From contig JBGAHR010000007.1 of the NCBI GenBank assembly GCA_044226045.1, positions 62,001-126,000 on the forward strand: 64,000 nt of DNA, written 5' to 3'. This document shows positions 50,101-57,458 of this stretch, one piece after another (position 1 is the stretch's first letter; the number at the start of each line of letters is the position of its first letter). The notes below the pieces were generated by a model that saw only the letters and a list, made by a program, of their open reading frames with translations, made no database searches and was not told where the DNA came from. Source of the stretch: Endoryza sp044226045 (GTDB lineage Bacteria; Bacteroidota; Bacteroidia; Chitinophagales; Chitinophagaceae). The position numbers and the translations under genes were made by a program.

Positions 50101-52571
50101 GAAGTGCTTCGGTAGATTTCTCCATTTCGGCGGAACATCTCCCCAACGTATTTATTACCGCTACGCTCATCAAACCGCATGAGACCAGCGATATCCCTTT
50201 AACGGTAGCACATGGCTTCCAGAGTGTACGGGTGGAAGAGAAGTCGAGAAAAATGAATCTTACACTGGTTGCGCAAAAATCTGTTCGGTCAAAAACCAGG
50301 CAGAGCATTAAAGTAAAGGCAGAACCAGGGAGCCTGGTCACGCTGGCAGCCGTTGATAACGGCGTATTGCAGGTCAGTGATTTCAAAACACCGGATCCTT
50401 ACGGATTTTTCTATGCTCCCCGAGCCCTTGAAGTGAATGCCTATGATTTGTATCCCTTGCTTTTCCCGGAGTTAAGAGCGCGGTTGAGCAGCACCGGTGG
50501 TGATGGTGAGCTGGATATGACCAAACGGACCAATCCGATGCCTGCCAAAAGAGTAAAAATAGTGTCTTACTGGAGCGGAATACGGCAAGCCAACAGCAGC
50601 GGTGAAGCCGAGTTTACAGTAGATATTCCGGCATTCAGTGGTGAGGTGAGGCTGATGGCTGTTGCCTACAAGGATCAGCATTTCGGGAATGCTGAATTTG
50701 CCATGACGGTTGCCGATCCGATAGTATTGAGCACCGCCCTGCCACGGTTTCTGAGTCCGAAAGATACCGTGCTGGTGCCTGTAACGCTTTCCAATACAAC
50801 TTCAAGAACTGCCAGTGCAACCACCACCATCAGCACCAACGGCCCGATACAGGTTGCCGGCTCTAATACACAAACGGTATCCATCGCACCCAACAGTGAA
50901 GGGGTGGCCCTTTTTCAACTGGTGGCGAATCCGTCGATCGCTGTGGGCAAGGTTTCAGTAGAAGTGAATGCGCTTGGAGAGAAATTCAGAGATGAAACAG
51001 AGATCAGTGTCCGGCCGGCCGCTCCATTGCAGATTGAAACCGGAAGCGGTATTGTCAATGGGGGAGGTTCACAGCGACTGACCATCCATAATACCGGTTT
51101 TATTCCGGGCACGGTTGATTACAAACTGGTGGTGGGCCGAAGCCCTGCACTGGAATTGGGCAAACAACTTCGTTACCTGGTGCAATATCCCTACGGATGT
51201 ACCGAGCAGACCGTTTCGGTGGCATTTCCACAGTTGTATTACGATGACCTTGTTGAACAAATGAAAGGGAAAACTTCGGCTTCCCCAGCACGTTATAATA
51301 TTACGGAAGCAATTCGGAAGATCAAGCTGCGGCAGTTGTACAATGGAGGAGTGACGTTGTGGGACGGTGAAGGAACAGAGAACTGGTGGGCGTCGGTCTA
51401 TGCCGCCCATTTCCTGATCGAAGCACAGCGGGTGGGATACGAGGTGGATAAGTCTGTTATGGATGGACTGCTCAATTTTCTGAATACGAGATTGAAGAAT
51501 CGGCAGACTATTACCTATTACTACAACCAGAAAGAGCAGAAAAAAATCGCTCCGAAGGAAGTGGCCTATAGTTTATATGTACTGGCATTGGCAGGAAAAC
51601 CCAATGTGCCTGTTATGAATTACTACAAAGCCAGCCCTCAATTGTTAAGCCTGGATTCAAAATACCTGCTCAGTGTTTCTTATGCGATTGCGGGAGATAA
51701 GCAGCGTTTCAGTGAAATACTGCCCGGCGCTTTTAGTGGAGAGGAGTCAGTGGCACAAACCGGCGGAAGTTTCTACAGCGACATCAGGGATGAAGCAATT
51801 GCCCTGAACGCATTGCTGGATGTGGATGTCAACAACGCCCAAACCGGTTTAATGGCCAAACATGTGGCCGATAAATTAAAAGCCAGGAGCTGGTACAGCA
51901 CCCAGGAATGCGCATTCAGTTTTATTGCATTGGGCAAGATGGCACGTGCGGCCAATAAAGCTTCGGTAACGGCTGAGATAAAAGTAAATGGTAAAACCGT
52001 TGGCAATGTGGCCGATCGTCCGGTTTCTCTGACGGCTTCCCAACTCGGCGGCACCAATATCGAGATTTTAACCAGGGGTACGGGCAGATTGTATTACTAC
52101 TGGCAATCCGAGGGCATCAGCACCAGCGGCGACTACAAAGAAGAAGACAGTTATATAAAAGTCCGAAAGAAGTTTTTCGATCGCACAGGCCGGATCATCA
52201 ATGGAAACAGTTTCCGTCAGAACGACCTGGTCATTGTGCAAGTTACGCTTGAGAACAGTTACAGTTCTTCTGTTGACAATATTGTTGTTACTGATCTGTT
52301 ACCAGCCGGTTTTGAAATTGAGAACCCTCGTACCAGGGAAATACCCGGCATGGACTGGATCAAAGATGCTTCTTCACCAACGGCGCTGGATGTAAGAGAT
52401 GATCGGATCAACCTCTTCGTAGACCTGACCAACCGGAAACAAGTCTATTATTACGCAGTAAGGGCGGTTTCGCCGGGAGTATACCGAATGGGACCGGTGA
52501 GCGCTGATGCCATGTACAATGGGGAATATCACAGTTATAATGGAGCCGGCACAATAATTATCAAAAAGTAA
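47187..52571 (+). CDS. bacterial alpha-2-macroglobulin lipoprotein (YfhM-like)
   Basis: 1794 residues. The lipoprotein signal peptide ends in FLSSC (Cys20), placing it in the periplasm on a membrane. A chain of macroglobulin beta-sandwich domains includes the MG2-like DAFIYAERDIYRPGETVNFSVILRD (about 570) and the A2M segment SYWSGIRQANSSGEAEFTVDIP. The thioester site PYGCTEQT (Cys1338-Gln1341) is intact, followed by an alpha-helical thioester domain (ENWWASVYAAHFLIEAQRVGYEV). Such proteins trap proteases that breach the envelope, complementing PBP1C repair. The length fits the family. A bidirectional terminator follows. Confidence 0.93.
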   Translation: MRKFSLVSTTLVVVIFLSSCSRNTVNLDYTNAKEEVPALGNLVFRFDKSLVSDSLVNIWDTLEYIRFEPRIEGRFRWEHPDELVFSPSKPLPPATTFKATITSEVLQFSKFSSVGKADKISFSTAALKLENTHVTWVAPSESSTTAMPQLDLYFNYPVNPASIKDKLSIRSGGADLPFTLQTLSASDRITVVLNGVKMEDKDIEAKLTLAKGIVPQGGVNPTAGDLEASLVISSPFTLSINDVVSEHGGTGGTIYVKTSQQVVLEQLSSFIKLAPTVKFTVQQTDDGFSISSDDFDAEKSYLLTLQKGLKGKLGGTLREQYDNNIAFGELEPSISFANNKAVYLSGKGNQNIEVRIVNMPKVKVIISKIYESNLLAAQRYSYYPNDRNTEDEEYYGQGSSDMQMGDIIYEKEIDTRSLPKYGNSRLFKFNPEDRLADFKGIYHILIRSTEDYWISDSRFISMSDLGLIAKEGKDKIVVFVNSLQTATAVNGVNVVAYGANNQVLGNGTTNNEGVAEISYLRKEFYGFRPAMIIAKNADDFNYLPFNNTRVNTSRFEVGGRHSNVTGLDAFIYAERDIYRPGETVNFSVILRDQQWKSPGELPMKLKFLQPNGKELKSFRKNLNAQGSLEGEVAISASAITGSYTLELYTSNDILLGSKSFSVEEFVPDRIRVNAKLDKNTLTPGQTAVLSFTAQNFFGPPAANRNYEYEVQVKQKAFAPRKFNQYDFGIVNTAVSFDKVTDEGKTNDNGEGSNSYTVPAGFKNNGLLQASFYTTVFDETGRPVSRVVNAAIFTQETFIGMGSDGYWYQPLNQPVRFPLIALDTKENVTSVKADVKVVKHEYRTVLTKQGSYFRYESQKEDKVLAEQSVNISGESSSFTYVPRTPGDYEVRVSLPGASSYVSQTFYSYGSWGSEVSSFEVNTEGNIDISLDKPSYNTGETVKALFKTPFDGKMLVTLETDKLVKYQYVTVEKRSASVDFSISAEHLPNVFITATLIKPHETSDIPLTVAHGFQSVRVEEKSRKMNLTLVAQKSVRSKTRQSIKVKAEPGSLVTLAAVDNGVLQVSDFKTPDPYGFFYAPRALEVNAYDLYPLLFPELRARLSSTGGDGELDMTKRTNPMPAKRVKIVSYWSGIRQANSSGEAEFTVDIPAFSGEVRLMAVAYKDQHFGNAEFAMTVADPIVLSTALPRFLSPKDTVLVPVTLSNTTSRTASATTTISTNGPIQVAGSNTQTVSIAPNSEGVALFQLVANPSIAVGKVSVEVNALGEKFRDETEISVRPAAPLQIETGSGIVNGGGSQRLTIHNTGFIPGTVDYKLVVGRSPALELGKQLRYLVQYPYGCTEQTVSVAFPQLYYDDLVEQMKGKTSASPARYNITEAIRKIKLRQLYNGGVTLWDGEGTENWWASVYAAHFLIEAQRVGYEVDKSVMDGLLNFLNTRLKNRQTITYYYNQKEQKKIAPKEVAYSLYVLALAGKPNVPVMNYYKASPQLLSLDSKYLLSVSYAIAGDKQRFSEILPGAFSGEESVAQTGGSFYSDIRDEAIALNALLDVDVNNAQTGLMAKHVADKLKARSWYSTQECAFSFIALGKMARAANKASVTAEIKVNGKTVGNVADRPVSLTASQLGGTNIEILTRGTGRLYYYWQSEGISTSGDYKEEDSYIKVRKKFFDRTGRIINGNSFRQNDLVIVQVTLENSYSSSVDNIVVTDLLPAGFEIENPRTREIPGMDWIKDASSPTALDVRDDRINLFVDLTNRKQVYYYAVRAVSPGVYRMGPVSADAMYNGEYHSYNGAGTIIIKK

Positions 52572-52580
52572 ATAAAAAAG

Positions 52581-52615
52581 AAACCAGGATAGCAACAAGG
52601 CTATCCTGGTTTTCA
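52581..52615. terminator. bidirectional intrinsic terminator
   Basis: AAACCAGGATAGC (52581-52593), loop AACAAG, GCTATCCTGGTTT (52600-52612): a 13-bp perfect stem with A-rich sequence before and T after, between the convergent alpha-2-macroglobulin and MORN genes. Confidence 0.85.
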
Positions 52616-52635
52616 AATTCTCATGTCCCTCAGAA

Positions 52636-53394
52636 CTAGAAGACTTTTCTCCAGTCTTCCTTTCCATTTTTAAATACAACCATCTCCAGCAGCTGTTTAT
52701 TACTGCTGAAAAGTTTCCAGGTTCCTGTCCGTTCCGAATGACGATAAGTGCCGATCCAATAGGAAGAGGGGTTTGGCTTCTCCATCCATACTCCCTCGCG
52801 CAGACCGTTTTGGTAGTATCCGGAATCTTTCAGTGAACCGTTTTCAAAATAATTTAGGTACAAGCCGTGCAGCAGACCGTTTCTGAAAATAGGGAAGTAG
52901 TCTTCCATTAACCTGAATGCGTAATTGCTTTTTGTATAGGAAATGGCCCGATTACGATCGGTCAGATATATATCAGTGAGTTTGAAGTTAACTTGTCTTG
53001 GGTTGGCCGCAGTCCATTGCTGGGTGATCCGTTTGTATTTATCCCATGAGTACGTTCTTACACAGCGAAGGCGGCCGTTGGGATACCATACTTTCCACTG
53101 TCCATCGGGAATCCCTTTTTTCAATGTTCCTTCATCATGGCGAACATTATTTTCATACCAGCTTACCCAGTTGCCATGCAAGCGGTAATTTTTAAGGTTG
53201 GAGCTATAGCGGATACCGCGATCGGGGATCACGCCTTCCACTTTACCATCAGAGCGATTGGGAATATTATAGGTTGATTCAATGGCAGATCGATCAGACA
53301 GATCAACACCATCATTATTGAAAAGGGCCGATTGTGAATACGAGTATGACAAACAAAACAAGTACATACCCGTTGAGAGAATATACTTTATCAT
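52636..53394 (-). CDS. secreted MORN_2-repeat protein 1
   Basis: 252 residues from the ATG at 53394 (signal peptide MIKYILSTGMYLFCLSYSYSQ). It contains several MORN_2-type units built on G-W-WY-NG: LHGNWVSWYENN, PDGQWKVWYPNGRL, YFENGSLKDSGYYQNGLREGVW and RTGTWKLFS. These repeats are seen in YwqK-like proteins of unknown role, including toxin-immunity contexts. It is clearly paralogous to the gene at 53634 (shared LKDSGYY-N--REGVW). A TAAATTTG -7 box lies 18 bp upstream, so it has its own promoter. Confidence 0.82.
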   Translation of the reverse strand: MIKYILSTGMYLFCLSYSYSQSALFNNDGVDLSDRSAIESTYNIPNRSDGKVEGVIPDRGIRYSSNLKNYRLHGNWVSWYENNVRHDEGTLKKGIPDGQWKVWYPNGRLRCVRTYSWDKYKRITQQWTAANPRQVNFKLTDIYLTDRNRAISYTKSNYAFRLMEDYFPIFRNGLLHGLYLNYFENGSLKDSGYYQNGLREGVWMEKPNPSSYWIGTYRHSERTGTWKLFSSNKQLLEMVVFKNGKEDWRKVF

Positions 53395-53411
53395 GACACA
53401 AGCAATTGTCA

Positions 53412-53419
53412 CAAATTTA
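53412..53419 (-). promoter_or_regulatory. -7 box of MORN_2 gene 1 (TAAATTTG)
   Basis: Exact TAnnTTTG on the minus strand, 18 bp before the ATG at 53394. No matching -33 element. Confidence 0.4.
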
Positions 53420-53534
53420 CATTATTTGCGTTCGGGAATAAGCCATACTGTTAGCTTCACAAAAGTTTTGATAATACTTTATAATTTGAGGCATTCAATC
53501 GTTTGCACATATCAAAATAGGGGTGAATGCTTGG

Positions 53535-53560
53535 TAAAAAAGGAGAATGATCTCCCTTTT
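53535..53560 (-). terminator. possible terminator of MORN_2 gene 2
   Basis: Minus strand: AAAAGGGAGA, loop TCAT, TCTCCTTTTT, one bulge. It lies about 75 bp after the stop at 53634 in an AT-rich stretch. Confidence 0.5.
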
Positions 53561-53633
53561 AGTTAAAAAATATTCAAAGAAATCGGTTGAAAATTGATTA
53601 GTGTGTTTTGAACATTTATTAAGCAGGAGCCAA

Positions 53634-54362
53634 TTAGTCTTTTACCTCTATCAATTCACCGCGGGCATCGTACCGGATATTGCTGAAGCGTCGCATGTAT
53701 AAGAGTTTACCCTTGTTGTCATAAAACTTCCATGTTCCCGATTTCCATCCCCGTCGATAGTTGCCTACGGATTTAATTTGACCATCTTGCAAATATTCTA
53801 TCCAAACGCCTTCACGCTGGTGGTTTTTATAATAACCGGAGTCTTTCAGGTGTCCGTTGTCAAACCAGGACCTGTATTCATTTTGGAGCTGGCTGATTTC
53901 GGAACCAAACCGACTTTTTGTGAGCAGGTACAGTTTTTCTTCTTTCAGCTGTCCGTTGTCATACCAGGATTTCCAGGTGCCAACGGGCCGGTTTCGAAGG
54001 AAACTTCCGCTATCAGACAAGGAACCCGACGGATGAAAGACCTGGTAAACGCCCGATAGTAATCCGTTTCTGAAATTGGCTGTAAGCCGGATGTTAAGGC
54101 TATCGTTGTAACGCATAAAAACACCATGCCGGTTTTTCAGTCTTTTTGAACGGTATTCTCCCAGCCCTACCGGTGTATTATCGAAATTAAAGTAAGTCAC
54201 CTCGTATCGGTGAGGCGAAGGTTTCCGAACCACACCGTAATAACTCGCGGTGGCCAGATCGGGTTGTTTACGGAATAAAACATCGAAATAGGCAATGGTG
54301 GTATCAGCCTGCGCCTTTGCAGATTGATGCTGCAGCAGGCTGATCACCACGAACCATATCAA
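53634..54362 (-). CDS. secreted MORN_2-repeat protein 2 (non-ATG start)
   Basis: About 242 residues. No in-frame ATG lies near the 5' end: the candidates are TTG at 54362 (MIWFVVISLLQHQSAKAQ) or CTG at 54377, which gives MKPFCLIWFVVISLL; both produce a signal peptide. It lies within 20 bp of the M14 peptidase stop, so translation may be coupled to that gene. Four or more MORN_2 units are visible (RNGLLSGVYQVFHPSGSL, PVGTWKSWYDNGQLKEE, WFDNGHLKDSGYYKNHQREG, KSGTWKFYDNKGKL). It is a paralogue of the neighbouring MORN_2 gene 1. Function unknown. Confidence 0.78.
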   Translation of the reverse strand: MIWFVVISLLQHQSAKAQADTTIAYFDVLFRKQPDLATASYYGVVRKPSPHRYEVTYFNFDNTPVGLGEYRSKRLKNRHGVFMRYNDSLNIRLTANFRNGLLSGVYQVFHPSGSLSDSGSFLRNRPVGTWKSWYDNGQLKEEKLYLLTKSRFGSEISQLQNEYRSWFDNGHLKDSGYYKNHQREGVWIEYLQDGQIKSVGNYRRGWKSGTWKFYDNKGKLLYMRRFSNIRYDARGELIEVKD

Positions 54363-54381
54363 GCAAAACGGCTTCAGTGTA

Positions 54382-56112
54382 TTAGTTTACTACCCTGTAA
54401 ACCGGATAACGCTGGTGATCCGGCTCGTAATAGGGTGAATTCTGATATACAAAATTCAATTGAGCGCTTCCATTTTTAGCGAAAGCAGAATCGCTTTGTT
54501 TCTTCTGTTCGAGTTTTTCCCTTACAGAAGGATTGTCTTTCAGGTATTGATCGGCAATATCTTCAAAGGCATAGCTGCTATAACCCTCTTTTTGACCGAG
54601 TATACCGTCGAAGAAATTCCAGGCGAAAAAAGAATCATCACCCTGGGGTTCCAGTGTTTCGACCAGGTATCGGTTGCCAGCCTGATTGAGTGGAATGTAA
54701 TAGTCTCCTTTACGGAATTTCATTGTTTTCTTAACAGTGCTCAGTTTTACATCGCTGTTGAGGTGATGCATTTCATAAGGTCTGGGTGCAGATTTATAGT
54801 CTTCTATCCGATATACTTCAACTTCCATGCTGGTGTCTCTCGACAAGGGACGCATTTTTATTCCATTGATTTTTAGCAGATCGATCACCTTCCACCATCC
54901 TTGTGGTATTACATAGGCAACAGGCTTTTTGACAACAGTTTTATTTTCGAAATAGTTGAAATATTTGATCTGCTTTACATAAGGTTTGCTGCGATCATAA
55001 TAGAGCCTCGGCTGACCGGATACATTACTGGGTTTTCTGCCGGCTTCATAACCTTTAAAAGTAACTTCTGCAGAGCGGGTGCGGTCGAGTGTCCAGCTAA
55101 CCGGAAATTCGGACTGTGTTTTCGTAGTTGCCTTGGTCTGATCGCGAAGTTGTTTGATGACAGCACTGTTTTTTGAAGCAAAGTCGATGAAGCTCTCCAT
55201 CAATGCATAGGTTGCTTTTACCCGTTGATCGTAAGGTTTTAACATGTGTGTTTCCGGTACAAATGCGAAGCTATGCCACAGACTCGCATAACCACTGCTA
55301 TAGCGAGGCCCGTCGAAGTAGGCCGTCATGCCCATATCGGGGGTATTACCCGCAAAATTCACATAAGGAACCAGGTCATATCCCTTGTCCTTCATCAGGC
55401 TGTAAATACCCGGCTCCAGTGTTTTATTCATGTATTCTCCCATTACACCACCCAATTTGCTGTGTTGGGAACTCAATAGCGTCATCACATGCTGGTAATC
55501 GGCGCCATTACTCACATGGTTATCTATGAAAATATCCGGATCGGTCAGGTGAAATATTTCAGCGAAAGAGCGGGCTTCCTTTGAATCGCATTTGATAAAA
55601 TCACGATTCAGGTCGAGGTTTTCGGAATTTCCTCGAAAGCCAAATTCTTCCGGACCGTTTTGGTCTACCCGATAGAAGGCACTCCGGTTGAGGCAACCCC
55701 CAATATTATAAACCGGGATGATCGCCAAAACAATATTGTCAGGCAATTTCACTTTGTTTACTACAATATCCCTTGCCAGTAACATACTCGCATCAATTCC
55801 ATCCGGTTCACCGGGATGTATGCCGTTGTTGATGAGTAAAACCCGCTTGTTGTTTTTATGGATGTTATCAAAATTATAGTCGCCGTTGTTGGAGACCACC
55901 ACCAGGTGAAGCGGGAAACCGGCATCTGTAGGGCCCATGGTCAGCATCTTGACTTTTCCTGACTGTGCATCGAGCTTTTGCCACCATTCAATAGCTTGCT
56001 GATAGGTGGGGGTTTTGGTGCCATTAGAAGTTTCGAATATGGTAGGCGGAGTTTGGGCCTCCAGGTGTATAAGACAGGACAGAAGCAAAAAAATACAGAG
56101 GAATATTCTCAT
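54382..56112 (-). CDS. secreted M14-family zinc carboxypeptidase
   Basis: 576 residues with a signal peptide (MRIFLCIFLLLSCLIHLEAQ). Zinc ligands of the M14 fold are visible: His and Glu in NNGIHPGEPDG (about 97-100) and the distal His in IDNHVSNGADYQH (about 196). The catalytic Glu is probably in FAFVPETHML (about 287). It is longer than a minimal carboxypeptidase because of a C-terminal domain of about 250 residues. It probably trims peptides in the periplasm or outside the cell. A MORN_2 gene follows within 20 bp. Confidence 0.88.
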   Translation of the reverse strand: MRIFLCIFLLLSCLIHLEAQTPPTIFETSNGTKTPTYQQAIEWWQKLDAQSGKVKMLTMGPTDAGFPLHLVVVSNNGDYNFDNIHKNNKRVLLINNGIHPGEPDGIDASMLLARDIVVNKVKLPDNIVLAIIPVYNIGGCLNRSAFYRVDQNGPEEFGFRGNSENLDLNRDFIKCDSKEARSFAEIFHLTDPDIFIDNHVSNGADYQHVMTLLSSQHSKLGGVMGEYMNKTLEPGIYSLMKDKGYDLVPYVNFAGNTPDMGMTAYFDGPRYSSGYASLWHSFAFVPETHMLKPYDQRVKATYALMESFIDFASKNSAVIKQLRDQTKATTKTQSEFPVSWTLDRTRSAEVTFKGYEAGRKPSNVSGQPRLYYDRSKPYVKQIKYFNYFENKTVVKKPVAYVIPQGWWKVIDLLKINGIKMRPLSRDTSMEVEVYRIEDYKSAPRPYEMHHLNSDVKLSTVKKTMKFRKGDYYIPLNQAGNRYLVETLEPQGDDSFFAWNFFDGILGQKEGYSSYAFEDIADQYLKDNPSVREKLEQKKQSDSAFAKNGSAQLNFVYQNSPYYEPDHQRYPVYRVVN

Positions 56113-56204
56113 AAAGTTGTTTTGAAAAACGGAAATTACAAAAGGAATGAGAAATACCCTGTTTCAAACTGAATAAAAAGGATGCCCGGTAAAATTCTGT
56201 TTCC

Positions 56205-57392
56205 ATGAACTTTAGCCTGACAGAAGTCTTGATCCTGCTGGTGATCTTTCAACTGTTTTTCATCAGTATTTTTCTTTTTTCTCATGATAAAGGAAAAAAA
56301 GTCAGCAACCGGTTGCTGGCCCTTTTCTTTCTGTCGCTTTGCCTGAACATGATCGACAGCATCCTGTTGTTAAAGAGAATTTACCTTAATTACCCTTCGT
56401 GGGCAGTATGGGGAACTGGGATTCCTTTACTGTACGGCCCGCTGATCTATTTATATGTAAGATCCCTGTTAGAGCCTGCATTTGCTATCCGGAAAGTGGA
56501 CAGCTGGCATTTTCTCCCTTTTCTTTTGCTTACGGTAACTAGTTTGATCAGTTTTCACACGCAGCAAACCGATCAGCAGCAGAAAATTCTCGAAGACATC
56601 CGGATCAGAAATCTTCCCAAACAGGTATACCTGGTCTCATTGGTGATTTACTTCCATTATTTCTGGTATATGTTGAAGTCTCTCCGATTGATCCGCGACA
56701 GCCAGAAAATGGCTCCTGAAAAATTCTCCAATGAACGGGCCGTCAATCTGAACTGGTTGCGATCTTCGATCCTGTTTTTTATGGTGCTGATGTGTTTGAG
56801 TGCAATGGCTGGTCTGGCCAGTGTGGGTCGATGGACTACTATTTATTATCTCTTTTTCGCCTTGCTGCTGGGCGGGTTCATTTTCTTTCTGATCCAGATC
56901 CTGTTGAAAGCCCTGAGAAATCCTTATTTGTTCGGCGGTCAGGCCGGGACTGAGGAAACGAAAATGGCTACCGTTAATCCCACCCGTTACGCGGGTTCAG
57001 CCCTGACCGAGGCCGAAAAAGCGCATTGGAAGGAGGTGCTGGTGAAACATATGGAGACGACAAAGCCCTATCTCGACCCTGATCTTTCCCTGGATCAACT
57101 GTCCGCACAAATTGGCATAAAACCAAAAGCTTGCTCCCAGGTCATCAATGAATTATTAGGTGTCAACTTCTTTGAATTGGTGAATCAATACAGGATTGAA
57201 GAAGCTAAACGACTGCTAACGGACCCTCCGGACCCCAAAATGACCGTACTGGAAGTGTTGTATGAGGTTGGATTCAATTCAAAATCGTCTTTCAATACGT
57301 TGTTTAAAAAGCAAACCGGGTTGACGCCCAGTGAGTTCAAACAGCAGGTTCGTTCGAGTTCCCGAAATCAGAAAGTCGAACCAAATAAATAA
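56205..57392 (+). CDS. membrane-bound AraC-family regulator
   Basis: 395 residues: seven hydrophobic segments in the first 240 residues, then a cytoplasmic AraC-type domain (about 280-385) with two helix-turn-helix units (LSLDQLSAQIGIKPKACSQVINELLG and TVLEVLYEVGFNSKSSFNTLFKKQTGLTPSEFK). This 7TM-AraC layout is common in Bacteroidota and implies direct sensing at the membrane. The target may be the downstream Lnt-like gene, 66 bp away on the same strand, but that is inference. It is divergent from the M14 gene. Confidence 0.9.
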   Translation: MNFSLTEVLILLVIFQLFFISIFLFSHDKGKKVSNRLLALFFLSLCLNMIDSILLLKRIYLNYPSWAVWGTGIPLLYGPLIYLYVRSLLEPAFAIRKVDSWHFLPFLLLTVTSLISFHTQQTDQQQKILEDIRIRNLPKQVYLVSLVIYFHYFWYMLKSLRLIRDSQKMAPEKFSNERAVNLNWLRSSILFFMVLMCLSAMAGLASVGRWTTIYYLFFALLLGGFIFFLIQILLKALRNPYLFGGQAGTEETKMATVNPTRYAGSALTEAEKAHWKEVLVKHMETTKPYLDPDLSLDQLSAQIGIKPKACSQVINELLGVNFFELVNQYRIEEAKRLLTDPPDPKMTVLEVLYEVGFNSKSSFNTLFKKQTGLTPSEFKQQVRSSSRNQKVEPNK

Positions 57393-57458
57393 GTCCGAGA
57401 TCCGGCAGTCAGTCGAAAACGGCTTTTCCATGGATGCATATTTGTAAAAAGTATAGCC

